From positions 1 to 64,000 of the forward strand of contig JBCCIS010000024.1 of assembly GCA_039028155.1 (NCBI GenBank): a DNA stretch of 64,000 nt. Direction: 5' to 3'. Positions 16,841 through 25,637 of the stretch are shown in pieces (position 1 is the stretch's first letter; each line of letters starts with the position of its first letter). The translations under genes and the position numbers were made by a program. The notes under the pieces were generated by a model. It was not told where the DNA came from, ran no database searches, and was given only the letters and a program-made list of their open reading frames with translations. Origin of the DNA: Pseudomonadota bacterium. GTDB lineage: Bacteria; Pseudomonadota; Alphaproteobacteria; SP197.

Positions 16841-18123
16841 GTAACCTGGCTTTGTTCGGTGGCGCGCCGGTCATCGATTACGCGTTCAAACCCTATCGCA
16901 CGATCGGCGAGGAGGAGCGCGAGGCCGTCGACCGGGTCATGAGGACCGGCGAGCTCTCCGGTTTCATCGGCGCATGGTGCGACGCTTTCAACGGCGGTCC
17001 TCAGATTCAGGCGTTCGAAGCCGCGTGGTGCGAAACGTTCGGCGTTCGCCATGCCGTCTCCTTGAACTCGAACACATCCGGCTTGTTCGCCGCGATGGGT
17101 GCTGTTGGTGTCAGCCCGGGAGACGAGGTGATCGTGCCGCCCTATACCATGTCGGCAACGGTCATGGCGCCGCTGATCTATGGCGGCATTCCGGTCTTTG
17201 TCGATATCGAGCCTGAGACCTATTGCCTCGATGTCGATCTGGTGCGCCAGGCCGTTACGTCGCGCACCCGGGCCATTCTCGTCGTCAACCTGTTCGGCCA
17301 CCCCGCCGCGCTCCACGACCTTCGCGCCCTCGCCGACGAGCGGGGCATCGCCCTGATTGAGGACAACGCCCAGGCGCCGTTGGCGACCGAGCGGAACACG
17401 TTGACCGGCACCGTCGGCCATATCGGTGTGTTCAGTCTGAACTATCACAAACACTTCCACACCGGCGAAGGCGGTGTCTGCACGACAGATGACGATGATC
17501 TCGCGCAGCGCCTTCGCCTGATCCGCAACCACGGTGAGAATGTGGTCGACCCGTTGTCCATCGACGATGCGACGAACCTGGTCGGCTTCAACTATCGACT
17601 AACCGAGTTGGGCGCGGCGGTTGGTCTGGAGCAACTCAAGAAGGCCGACGCGCTGGTCGCAGGCCGTGAGGCCGTTTCGTTGCGCCTGAGTGACGGTGTA
17701 CGCGGCCTGCCCGGCTTAACGCCGCCGATGATCCGCGATGACTGCCGCCATGTCTTCTATCATTGGGGCGCCCGCTATGACGAGAGCGCCACGGGCGTTT
17801 CCCGGGAGACGGTGGCGCGCGCCCTGGAGGCCGAAGGTGTTCCCGTTTGGCAAGGTTATGTCACGCCACTCTACATGCTGCCGGTGTTTCAACGCCGCCA
17901 CGCCATCGGCCGCGACGGCTTTCCGTTCACCCTGACCGATCGAGAGTACGGTCGTGGTCTGTGTCCGGTCGCCGAACGTTGTCACGACAGTGAGTTGTTG
18001 GAGTTTCCAGTTTGTCTCTTCGATATGTCGGAGCCCGAGATCGATGCCGTCATCGATGCCTTTCATAAGGTGTTCGAGAATCTGGGCGAACTGTCGAATC
18101 GGGCCGAAGAGCTGGAGAGTTGA
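16837..18123 (+). CDS. DegT/DnrJ/EryC1/StrS-family sugar aminotransferase
   Basis: A PLP-dependent aminotransferase (428 residues) likely to aminate a keto-sugar made by the preceding dehydrogenase. SLNSNTSGLFAAMGAVGVSP is the phosphate-binding region; EDNAQAPLA carries the PLP-ring Asp; Lys about 205 in SLNYHKHFHTGEGGVCTT is the Schiff-base residue; RNHGENV and FNYRLTELGAAVG are family hallmarks. It overlaps the Gfo/Idh gene by ATGA. It is clearly not a copy of pseC: the Lys loop and C-terminus differ. Product unknown. Confidence 0.87.
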   Translation: MSNLALFGGAPVIDYAFKPYRTIGEEEREAVDRVMRTGELSGFIGAWCDAFNGGPQIQAFEAAWCETFGVRHAVSLNSNTSGLFAAMGAVGVSPGDEVIVPPYTMSATVMAPLIYGGIPVFVDIEPETYCLDVDLVRQAVTSRTRAILVVNLFGHPAALHDLRALADERGIALIEDNAQAPLATERNTLTGTVGHIGVFSLNYHKHFHTGEGGVCTTDDDDLAQRLRLIRNHGENVVDPLSIDDATNLVGFNYRLTELGAAVGLEQLKKADALVAGREAVSLRLSDGVRGLPGLTPPMIRDDCRHVFYHWGARYDESATGVSRETVARALEAEGVPVWQGYVTPLYMLPVFQRRHAIGRDGFPFTLTDREYGRGLCPVAERCHDSELLEFPVCLFDMSEPEIDAVIDAFHKVFENLGELSNRAEELES

Positions 18124-18233
18124 TGCGGCCGTCCGTGATACCCGATGACCTGGGCGACGCTGCCGCGGGTTCTTGGCAAGTCGCGGGCAGTCTGCCGCGT
18201 CTTGCCAACCATGCACCGGAGCCGCGCGATTGA
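18123..18233 (+). CDS. possible 36-residue coupled peptide
   Basis: An ATG at 18123 overlaps the aminotransferase stop by one base (TGATG), and the frame runs 36 codons to a TGA at 18231 that overlaps the TTG start of the next gene (TTGA). The product begins MRPSVIPDDLGDAAAGS and ends HAPEPRD; it has no recognisable motif. The precise fit between neighbours is what one would expect from a translated relay frame that couples the two genes, but it could also be the remnant of a longer N-terminus of the next protein. No family is recognised. Confidence 0.4.
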   Translation: MRPSVIPDDLGDAAAGSWQVAGSLPRLANHAPEPRD

Positions 18234-19189
18234 CGGCGACGCTGATCTTTTGTCGTGATCCCGCTGCGGCAATCCAGGTCGCCGGCCTGTTCGCTGATCG
18301 TGAGGCGCAGCACGTGATCGGTAAGGCCCTTGATTGCCCAGACGCGCTTGATGAGGTTGTGTGTGTCGCTGAGCCGCCGGCGTCAGACATGCTTGCGCGT
18401 GAAGGTTTAGCCGTGAAGAGCTGGAACGCGTTTTTCGGCGACAATGACGCAGCGACGGTCCTCGGTCGCAACGGCGTTGCCCAGGTCGTTACCGGTACCA
18501 GTGACGTCGACGAAACTCGTGATGTCGCGCTTTGGCAGGCCGCTGCAAGGATTGGGGCAATGTCACTTTGTTTGCTGGACCGCGCCGATGAAGCGACGGC
18601 ACGGTTCACCGACGACAGGGGTTCGATGTGCTTTCCCGATGTGATCGCCGTGGCCGATGATACGATGCGGAATGCCGCAATCGATGATGGGTTGCCGGCG
18701 AACAAGCTCCTCGTCGCGGGCAATCTGCGTCAAGCGCATACGGTTCATGCAGCGCGCGTTCTGGGAAAGACCGACAGAGATCTGGTGCGACGAGAATGGA
18801 GCGCCACCGATGAAACGTTCTGTGTTCTGTTCGCGAGCGAGTGCGGCAGAGAGGCAGCGTCCTTGGGTCGACCTCAACGGTTTGACGAGATAACGGCCCT
18901 CGAAACGCTATTGGATTGGTCGAAGACCGAACACTTCCGTGATGACGTCGCTGATGGACGTGAGACACGTTTGATCGTGCGGCCCCATCCGCGCGATCGT
19001 GCCGACAAGTATGAGGCGTGGATCGGCAAGTCTGTTGTCGGTGACGATGTCGGACGCCCCGCTATCGGCTCCTTGTTGGCTGCTGATTTGGTTGCTGGCC
19101 TCGAAACCTCTTTGCTTGAGGAGGCTGTTTGGGTGGGAACGCCATCGCTATGTCTTCTAACGCCTGCAGTCGGAAGTCCGAGTCCATGA
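18230..19189 (+). CDS. GT-B-like protein, candidate transferase for the second CMP-sugar
   Basis: A 319-residue protein not confidently recognised. It has a Rossmann-like N-terminal half (LTATLIFCRDPAAAIQVAGL; DVIAVADDTMRNAAIDDGLP, VAGNLRQAH) and a C-terminal part with VRPHPRDRADKY, then GLETSLLEEAVWVGTPSL. The HP motif and the late Glu-containing loop are those of capsule-type GT-B transferases. The TTG at 18230 is favoured because it overlaps the stop of the short frame before it; no better start is seen. It belongs to the module cytidylyltransferase, dehydrogenase, aminotransferase, and may transfer that sugar. Confidence 0.55.
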   Translation: MTATLIFCRDPAAAIQVAGLFADREAQHVIGKALDCPDALDEVVCVAEPPASDMLAREGLAVKSWNAFFGDNDAATVLGRNGVAQVVTGTSDVDETRDVALWQAAARIGAMSLCLLDRADEATARFTDDRGSMCFPDVIAVADDTMRNAAIDDGLPANKLLVAGNLRQAHTVHAARVLGKTDRDLVRREWSATDETFCVLFASECGREAASLGRPQRFDEITALETLLDWSKTEHFRDDVADGRETRLIVRPHPRDRADKYEAWIGKSVVGDDVGRPAIGSLLAADLVAGLETSLLEEAVWVGTPSLCLLTPAVGSPSP

Positions 19190-19890
19190 GCATGACGCGA
19201 TACCTCAAGCGGACCTTTCCGCTGACCTGTGACTTCTCCGTCGCCACGCGCCATTTCCTGCAGCGTCTGGGCAAGCGCCATGCGCCGCAGGACTGGGCCG
19301 GCGACATGCCGGCGATGTCCGATCGCGCGGGTCTCAGTGACCTGCCGGCGGCGATGTTTTTGCGATTGATCCTTGAGAACGGCTATCGGGAAGTCACCGA
19401 AATAGGAACCTACACCGGTGAGCGTATCTCGACATTGAAACGGCTTGTGCCAGACATCACTGCCCACGGCATGGATATTGGTCCGCGTTTCGATACGCCA
19501 TTCGAAAGCCACGGCGTCGACTTTCAGCGTTTCAACACAGCGTTTTTTGAAGGCCCGATGGACAAGGGTCTGATGATCTGTGTCCAGACGTTGGTGTGTT
19601 TCACCGAAGCCGAAGTTGATGCGCTGTTCGCCGCGTGCGCGAAGGGTGGGGTCGACTTGGCCTTCTTCGAAGTTCAGCCTCTCTTCAGTGTTGGCGACGC
19701 CGCGCCGATTGACCGGATCAAGACCGGCGGTACGGGCTGGTATCACAATTACGAAGAGATCATGAGACGACATGGCTTTACCGATCGGCTGACCGGTGCC
19801 GACAAGGTTTGGTCGCACACCAGCCACACCAAGACGCTGGAGCAGTACCGCCCCTATTACGCCACCGCGCCGGCCGGCTCGGGCAGTTGA
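19186..19890 (+). CDS. methyltransferase-like protein
   Basis: A 234-residue protein with a class I methyltransferase-like core: VTEIGTYTGERISTLKRL resembles motif I, AHGMDIGPRFDTPFES motif II, and GLMICVQTLVCFTEAEVDAL motif IV. The glycine pattern of motif I is imperfect, so SAM binding is not certain. The ATG at 19186 overlaps the preceding stop (ATGA). It is followed 10 bases later by a WbqC-family gene. Likely a glycan- or intermediate-modifying enzyme, by context only. Confidence 0.6.
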   Translation: MSMTRYLKRTFPLTCDFSVATRHFLQRLGKRHAPQDWAGDMPAMSDRAGLSDLPAAMFLRLILENGYREVTEIGTYTGERISTLKRLVPDITAHGMDIGPRFDTPFESHGVDFQRFNTAFFEGPMDKGLMICVQTLVCFTEAEVDALFAACAKGGVDLAFFEVQPLFSVGDAAPIDRIKTGGTGWYHNYEEIMRRHGFTDRLTGADKVWSHTSHTKTLEQYRPYYATAPAGSGS

Positions 19891-19900
19891 GCGCACACGC

Positions 19901-20653
19901 GTGATTCTTTCCGCCCATCAGCCGGTCTATCTGCCGGGCGTCATCTTCTTCAACAAGCTCGCCTTGTCTGACGGGTTCGTCTTTTTGTCGGATGTCACGC
20001 TTGCACGCGGCCGCAGCTGGCAGACCCGCAACCGTATTCGCCAGGGCAATGATGCGGGTTTCCTCTCTGTGCCGGTCAAGCGGAAGGGCAAGTCGGATCA
20101 GAAGATCTTTGAAACACGGATTGACAGTGAACAGAACTGGCAGCATCGGCATGTCGCCAGTCTGCGCCATGCCTATGGCAAGCGGCCTTACTTTACGACC
20201 TACTTCGACGACCTCGCAGCGATTATCGAGCGGCCATGGGACTATCTGAGTGATCTCAACCGCGCGCTCATCTGTCATCTGGCCGAGTGCTTCGGTCTGT
20301 CGCCGCAATGGCATGACAGCCGCGACTTTGATGTGCCGGATGGCAAGAACGAAAGGCTGATCGCGTTGGCTCAGCAGACCGGCGCCACGTCCTATGTCTC
20401 GAACGTGGGTTCGATGACTTATGTCGACGAAGCCGCTTTTACGGCCGCCGGCATTGAGCATCTGTGGCAGCTCTTTGAACACCCGACATGGGATCAGGGC
20501 GCGCCCTTTATCGAGAACCTCAGTGCCGTTGATTTGCTGTTCAACGCCGGCCCCGATTCCCAGGCACTTATCCGGTCTTGCGGCACATTCCGTGCTGAGC
20601 GACCTGAATTGTCGTCTGTCGACAATGAAGCCGCGTCGCAGATGGCGTCATGA
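19901..20653 (+). CDS. WbqC-family protein
   Basis: A 250-residue member of the WbqC family, common in O-antigen and nonulosonate loci and of unproven biochemical role. The family hallmark is the start ILSAHQPVYLPGVIFFNKLA, followed by DVTLARGRSWQTRNRI, NDAGFLSVPVKRKGK and VSNVGSMTYVDEAAF. The GTG at 19901 places the hallmark at the N-terminus as in relatives. It lies between the methyltransferase-like gene and a GNAT gene that it overlaps by ATGA. Confidence 0.88.
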   Translation: MILSAHQPVYLPGVIFFNKLALSDGFVFLSDVTLARGRSWQTRNRIRQGNDAGFLSVPVKRKGKSDQKIFETRIDSEQNWQHRHVASLRHAYGKRPYFTTYFDDLAAIIERPWDYLSDLNRALICHLAECFGLSPQWHDSRDFDVPDGKNERLIALAQQTGATSYVSNVGSMTYVDEAAFTAAGIEHLWQLFEHPTWDQGAPFIENLSAVDLLFNAGPDSQALIRSCGTFRAERPELSSVDNEAASQMAS

Positions 20654-21171
20654 CTGTCGCTCTGTCGACCGCGCGCTTGAGCCTGGAGCCGTTTTCGGAT
20701 CGCTTCCTGACGGATACGTATGTTGCATGGTTGAACGACGAGGAAACAGTGCGTTACAGCGAGCAGCGACATCGTAGCCATAGTGTGGAGAGTTGCAGGA
20801 CTTTCGTGGTTGCCGCCACAAGCCCGCCAAACCTCATGTGGGCTATCGTGCGCAAGGAGATGGACGACCACATCGGTAACGTGACGGCCAGTGTGGATGA
20901 ACGAAACGGCGTTGCCGATTTGGGGATGATGATTGGTTCGGCCAATTGCCGAGGACGAGGCTATGGCGTGGAGGCCTGGGCGTGCGCCAAGTCCTATCTG
21001 CTCGGTGAGCGAAACCTGCGCCGTGTCGAAGCCGGCGCGATGTCTGAGAACGCCGCCATGCTCGCCGTTTTTCAGTCGACAGGCATGACCGAGGAGGGCA
21101 GGCGTAAGGGTCACTTTCTCCTTGATGGACGGCCGGTGGACATGGTGCTGGTCGCGCAGGATAGGAGCTAG
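20650..21171 (+). CDS. GNAT-family N-acetyltransferase, possible PseH equivalent
   Basis: A 173-residue RimJ/RimL-like acetyltransferase. Seen are RLSLEPFSDRFLTDTYVAWLN, IGNVTASVDERNGVADLGMM and the acetyl-CoA-binding loop CRGRGYGVEAWACAKSYLL, then RVEAGAMSENAAMLAVFQSTGM. The pse set here lacks an adjacent PseH, the 4-N-acetyltransferase, so this gene could fill that role; it could equally acylate the amine made by the aminotransferase at 16837. It overlaps the WbqC gene by 4 bp. Confidence 0.82.
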   Translation: MTVALSTARLSLEPFSDRFLTDTYVAWLNDEETVRYSEQRHRSHSVESCRTFVVAATSPPNLMWAIVRKEMDDHIGNVTASVDERNGVADLGMMIGSANCRGRGYGVEAWACAKSYLLGERNLRRVEAGAMSENAAMLAVFQSTGMTEEGRRKGHFLLDGRPVDMVLVAQDRS

Positions 21172-21178
21172 GCTCGTC

Positions 21179-22117
21179 GTGTTAGCAACGTCGGTTCGGC
21201 ACGCCGTCAGTGACGCGCTCTGGCGGCGAAGCCTGAAGAAGCACCATAGCAACATGGGCTGGCGTCAGGCGCCACGCTACGTGCACTATCTCGACCGCTG
21301 CCGCGCCGCGATTGGAACAGGCGCGCAAACAAACGACGCGTTCCGCTCGGAAGTCGCTGAGTTTGCAAAGCATGGGGTGACATCGTTTCGCTCGTCGCAG
21401 ACCGAGTCGTTGGCCAAAGGCATTGCGCAACGGATTGCCGAGAACGAAGCAGCCGGCCGCGATACATGGATTACCCAAAAGTCTGACGACAATATCGACG
21501 CTTATGCTGGCGATGTTTGGATGGACTTTCCCGAAGTGCGTGACCTGTTGCGCGGCCCGATCGGCTCGTTTCTCGCAAGCTATTACGCAACGCACGTCAA
21601 GTACTACTTTGGAAGCTGTTACCGTTCCAAGCGCCGCAGCAACCTGCCTGCCGGATCACAGCTCTGGCACAGCGACTCCGGGCCTGGCATCTGCACCAAC
21701 GTCATGGTCTACCTGACCGATGTCGGGGCGCATGACGGTCCGCTGCAAGTTCTTCCCTGGCATGCTTCGCTGCCGATTTTCTTGCGTCAGCCTGGTGCTA
21801 TGCGGTCCCGCCTTTCGGATTCCGAACAACCGCTCGACAAAATCGCCCAGCGCGAAATCCTTTGTCGGTACCACGAGGAGCAGATCAACGCCGGGCTGTC
21901 CGATCAGGTTCGCACGATGACGGGGCCGGCGGGGACTGTCATCCCGTTCTTCAACAACAGCCTGCATCGCGGCGGCTTTCCCGATACCGGCCATTCGCGC
22001 ATCGCCATCGTGTTCCACTGCTACCCGTCGCATCGACCGACGAACTGGGCGCACTACGACACAGCCGGGCTGACGAAGCGCGGATCCTATCCCAGTGATC
22101 CGGCTGAAGATTTCTAG
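21179..22117 (+). CDS. phytanoyl-CoA dioxygenase-like (2-oxoglutarate/Fe(II)) enzyme
   Basis: A 312-residue predicted non-haem iron oxygenase. The iron ligands appear as His-x-Asp in GSQLWHSDSGPG (about residue 162) and the distal His in FNNSLHRGGFPDTGHS (about 263), followed by the Arg that holds 2-oxoglutarate in RIAIVFHCYPSHR. The GTG at 21179 follows AGGAG by 12 bases. In this locus it may hydroxylate a sugar, lipid or amino-acid substituent. Substrate unknown. Confidence 0.78.
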   Translation: MLATSVRHAVSDALWRRSLKKHHSNMGWRQAPRYVHYLDRCRAAIGTGAQTNDAFRSEVAEFAKHGVTSFRSSQTESLAKGIAQRIAENEAAGRDTWITQKSDDNIDAYAGDVWMDFPEVRDLLRGPIGSFLASYYATHVKYYFGSCYRSKRRSNLPAGSQLWHSDSGPGICTNVMVYLTDVGAHDGPLQVLPWHASLPIFLRQPGAMRSRLSDSEQPLDKIAQREILCRYHEEQINAGLSDQVRTMTGPAGTVIPFFNNSLHRGGFPDTGHSRIAIVFHCYPSHRPTNWAHYDTAGLTKRGSYPSDPAEDF

Positions 22118-22126
22118 GGGCAACGC

Positions 22127-22924
22127 GTGAGCCGTTCACAGCCTTCGCTGTTTCGTCTGCTGGCGAGTGCCATCGTGCACCCGACGAAACCGCAGATGAT
22201 GGTGCGGCCACTGCGCGCGATACTGCGGGCTCCCGTCTTCTTCGATGTCTCCGCGTTTTTCATTCAGGCGCGTGATCTCCTGCGACCCAACCGAACCGGG
22301 GACCACTACACCGCCGATGATCCGCACCACCGCAAAGTCCACGACTACAACGCGGGTGTGACGGAAGCGAAACGCATACACCGGACCCGGCGCACCGAGG
22401 AGTACTATCAGGTCCTGAACCTGCCGGCGCGGGATCTGTCGAACGAAAAGGTGTTGTCGATCGGTCCGCGAAACGTGCTCGAACTCTATGTTGCCTGGCT
22501 CTATGGGTTTTCGTGGTCGAACATCACCGGCGTCGACCTCTATTCGACCAATCCGAAGATTGTCGAAATGAACATGGAGAAGATGACCTTCGAGGATAAC
22601 CTGTTTGACGCCGCCGCCATGTCATCGACTCTGGCCTATGCCGAAGACACGAAGGCGGCGTTGAGCGAAGTGTATCGCGTGTTGAAGCCCGGTGGCCGGT
22701 TCGTGTTCGGGCAGACCCACGTACCCGGTCAGTTGGAGTGGCCAGGTAATCGGTTCGATGGCGACGACATCAAGGCGATGCTCGATGACATCGGGTTTCG
22801 CGTGTTCTTCTATGAGCCGCATCCGAAGATCAACTCGCTCGGCCAACCGCAGACGTCGCACATGTTCGGCGTTGTCAAAGCGACCGGCGAAGAAGCCGGG
22901 CAAGACCTTGCCTCGCGGATCTAG
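22127..22924 (+). CDS. class I SAM-dependent methyltransferase
   Basis: A 265-residue methyltransferase of the type found in glycan loci. Motif I is KVLSIGPRNVLELYVAWLYG, motif II ITGVDLYSTNPKIVEMNM, motif IV DAAAMSSTLAYAEDTKAAL and motif VI YRVLKPGGRFVFGQT. The first 90 residues form a basic, helix-rich extension. The GTG at 22127 has AGGGG five bases upstream. Substrate unknown. Confidence 0.8.
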   Translation: MSRSQPSLFRLLASAIVHPTKPQMMVRPLRAILRAPVFFDVSAFFIQARDLLRPNRTGDHYTADDPHHRKVHDYNAGVTEAKRIHRTRRTEEYYQVLNLPARDLSNEKVLSIGPRNVLELYVAWLYGFSWSNITGVDLYSTNPKIVEMNMEKMTFEDNLFDAAAMSSTLAYAEDTKAALSEVYRVLKPGGRFVFGQTHVPGQLEWPGNRFDGDDIKAMLDDIGFRVFFYEPHPKINSLGQPQTSHMFGVVKATGEEAGQDLASRI

Positions 22925-22970
22925 GGAAACAATTGGCGGTCGTATCAATAATCTCTGAAAGGCGCACCTA

Positions 22971-24839
22971 GTGGCGGATGTGCCTTTTACGGGTGAGCAT
23001 CGCGGCAAGCACATGCGCTTGCCGCTTCGCGCAGGTTTCTCCTTGATGACCTCGGCCGAGAAGAGGCGGTTCGCTCTTCTTGCCGTCTTTGCCGCGGCGG
23101 CCAGCTGTATCGATACGATTTCTCTTGCCGCTGTCGTTCCCTTTGTCAGCGTTATCGTCGATCCGTCGACACTGGAAACCAACCAGTATATTGCGATGGC
23201 CTATGACGCGGTCGGGCGACCGGCTACGCCCGACTTTCTTTTCGGACTCCTCGTGGCGATTGTCGGCCTACTCGTCGCCTCGTCATGTCTTTCTTTCCTT
23301 GTGCAGGCTCAGGCCAATCGTTTCGCGGCGGGCTGCCAGGAGCGTTTCGGCAGGGACTTTCTGAAGACGTGCCTGGGTGCGCCCTATGTCTGGTATCTGC
23401 GCAAGAACGTTCTGGTCCTCGCGCGCATGTTCCACAACCACGTCGTCGTTTGGGGTCGCGACTTCGTTCTCCAGCTGCTGACGTTCTGTTCTCAGGCGTT
23501 CACGATCTTTTTGCCGATTTTGCTTCTGCTTGTCATGGCGCCACTTGCCGGGACGCTGGGTCTTGCGGTGGTGGCGATCATTGCGGCGATGCTTCTCTTC
23601 TTTATTCGCCGCCATACCGTGACGCTGCAATACGAAAAACGCTCGGCAGACGAGCGCAGTACGCTGCTGGTCAACCAGGCGCTCGCCGGCATCAAGGATA
23701 TCAAGCTCAGCTCGCGTGAACCGACATTCGTTGCCATGTTCGGTCACTTCTTCCATGTGCTTTGCCGGACCCACGCCAAGATCGCGAACTGGAACCTGCT
23801 GCCCAATGCCATTGTTCTTTTGTTGGGACAGCTCGTTCTGGTCGGCCTGGCCTATGGCCTTTGGCGCGCCGGCCTGACGAGTGGCGAGATCACCTCGCAA
23901 ATGGCGCTGGTGCTCCTGGTCAGCTCCCGCATCGTACCGGCGGTCAACCGGATTGGCGGGTCTGTCGCCGGCTTGTGGGGTGTCGCGCCGTGGATCGAGG
24001 GTCTGATCGAGACATTGTCGGAGATCGAGACGGACAAGGACGACGGCCGGGCGCCGCAACCGGCCGGCAAGGCCTGGCAACGGATCGCCCTGGACCATGT
24101 CACGTTCCGCTTTCCGGCCGCCGAGCGGACGGCCCTGGTCGACCTTTCCATCGAGATCGAGCAAGGCAAGTCCTATGCGATCGTCGGCCCGTCGGGTGCC
24201 GGCAAGAGCACGGCTGTTGATCTCCTGCTCGGCCTCCTGACGCCCATGGCCGGCCGCATCACCGTCGACGGTACCGACATCGACGATTTCGGCATGCGTA
24301 ACTGGCAGGCCGGCATCGGTTATGTGCCGCAGTCGCCTTACATGACCGACGGCTCGTTGCGCGAGAACATCGCCTTCGGTGTCCCGCCGAGCCAGATCGA
24401 TGACGACCGCGTGCGGGCATGTCTGGAAATGGTCGATCTGATCCCGCTTCTCGGCGAGCTGGAAGACGGGCTGGAAACCCGGCTGGGTGACCGGGGTGTC
24501 CGGCTATCCGGCGGCCAGCGCCAGCGCGTGGCGATCGCCAGAGCGCTTTACGACGCGCCTGATCTGCTGGTTCTCGATGAGGCGACCAGCGCGCTCGACA
24601 ACATCAGCGAGAACGAGGTCCGGAACGCGATCGCCAGGCTGCATGGCCACGTCACGACGGTCATCATCGCGCATCGCCTGAGCACGGTGCGCCAATGCGA
24701 CAAGCTGTTCGTCCTGGAGCAAGGGCGACTGGTGGCCGAAGGCGCATACGATGAGCTGCAGCGGACGTCACCGCTGTTCCGGTCACTGGCGCTTCACGAA
24801 CGGGATGGTGACGTGGCCCATCTGGCGACTCAAGGCTGA
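22971..24839 (+). CDS. PglK/MsbA-type ABC transporter (fused membrane and ATPase domains), probable lipid-linked glycan flippase
   Basis: A 622-residue half-transporter that would act as a homodimer in the inner membrane. Six hydrophobic segments in residues 25-310 form the exporter domain; the ATPase domain has Walker A GPSGAGKST (about 405), Q-loop YVPQSPYMTDGSLRENIAFG, signature LSGGQRQRVAIARAL (about 511) and Walker B LLVLDEATSALD (about 533). No Wzx-type flippase is in the window, and ABC exporters of this kind (PglK) flip undecaprenyl-linked oligosaccharides, so that is the likely job. The GTG at 22971 is preceded by GAAAGG. Confidence 0.9.
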   Translation: MADVPFTGEHRGKHMRLPLRAGFSLMTSAEKRRFALLAVFAAAASCIDTISLAAVVPFVSVIVDPSTLETNQYIAMAYDAVGRPATPDFLFGLLVAIVGLLVASSCLSFLVQAQANRFAAGCQERFGRDFLKTCLGAPYVWYLRKNVLVLARMFHNHVVVWGRDFVLQLLTFCSQAFTIFLPILLLLVMAPLAGTLGLAVVAIIAAMLLFFIRRHTVTLQYEKRSADERSTLLVNQALAGIKDIKLSSREPTFVAMFGHFFHVLCRTHAKIANWNLLPNAIVLLLGQLVLVGLAYGLWRAGLTSGEITSQMALVLLVSSRIVPAVNRIGGSVAGLWGVAPWIEGLIETLSEIETDKDDGRAPQPAGKAWQRIALDHVTFRFPAAERTALVDLSIEIEQGKSYAIVGPSGAGKSTAVDLLLGLLTPMAGRITVDGTDIDDFGMRNWQAGIGYVPQSPYMTDGSLRENIAFGVPPSQIDDDRVRACLEMVDLIPLLGELEDGLETRLGDRGVRLSGGQRQRVAIARALYDAPDLLVLDEATSALDNISENEVRNAIARLHGHVTTVIIAHRLSTVRQCDKLFVLEQGRLVAEGAYDELQRTSPLFRSLALHERDGDVAHLATQG

Positions 24840-24842
24840 GCG

Positions 24843-25580
24843 ATGTTCGACGTTCTGCTTCGTAAGGCTCGCACGCTGCTTCGTGACCCCGAGCTTGCGA
24901 TCAAGGGCAAGTTCGCCGCCGGTGACCACGCGCGCGCCAATGCCTATCTGGAACGTGAGGGTGTTCAAGCCTATCTCCAGCGCGGTCGCGGCGACGAGAT
25001 CGCGCCCCATCCGGTTGACCTCGCGCGGCTTCACGCGCTGGTGCGCAAGAAGAAGCCGCTCGCTGTCATGGAGTTTGGCATTGGGTTCAGCACCATCGTT
25101 TTCGCCCACGCGCTGATGCTCAATCAGCGCGAAACCGGTGCGGAAGGTCATCTTTGGTCGGTCGATTCAAGCCAGGAATGGATCGACAATACGCAAGAAA
25201 AGCTGCCGGACGACTTGCGTCCGTTCATCACGCTTTGCTTCAGCACGGTCAGCATCGCGGAGTTCGAGGGCGAGCTGTGCCATCTTTATGACGAGCTGCC
25301 CAATGTCGTGCCGGATGTTCTGCTGGTCGATGGCCCGTCACCGGCCGACGTAGGCGGTGACATCAGGGGCCTTGCTTTCGCGACGGCTGACGGCGAAGGC
25401 GTGCGCTCTCCCATGTCGGCGGATGTTCTGTTCTTGGAGAGCACGCTGCCCGATGGGTTTGTCATGCATGTCGACGGGCGCTACGCCAACATGCACTTCC
25501 TGCGAAGGCACCTTAAACGGCGCTATCGCTTCTCTTGGAATCGTGTCCATCGGTTCTCAACATTTCGCCTTGTCCGATAA
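24843..25580 (+). CDS. class I methyltransferase-like protein
   Basis: A 245-residue protein with a Rossmann methyltransferase-like core: AVMEFGIGFSTIVFAHAL for motif I, HLWSVDSSQEWIDNTQ for motif II and DVLLVDGPSPADVG for motif IV. The last reads like O-methyltransferases or sugar-linked relatives that use an Asp there. The N-terminal 60 residues are basic and helical. It starts 3 bases after the ABC transporter stop. SAM use and substrate are not proven. Confidence 0.65.
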   Translation: MFDVLLRKARTLLRDPELAIKGKFAAGDHARANAYLEREGVQAYLQRGRGDEIAPHPVDLARLHALVRKKKPLAVMEFGIGFSTIVFAHALMLNQRETGAEGHLWSVDSSQEWIDNTQEKLPDDLRPFITLCFSTVSIAEFEGELCHLYDELPNVVPDVLLVDGPSPADVGGDIRGLAFATADGEGVRSPMSADVLFLESTLPDGFVMHVDGRYANMHFLRRHLKRRYRFSWNRVHRFSTFRLVR

Positions 25581-25637
25581 GGAGCGATTGCGAGCAATGA
25601 CATCATCGACAGCGATATCGGCGTGGTGAAGGCAGGC

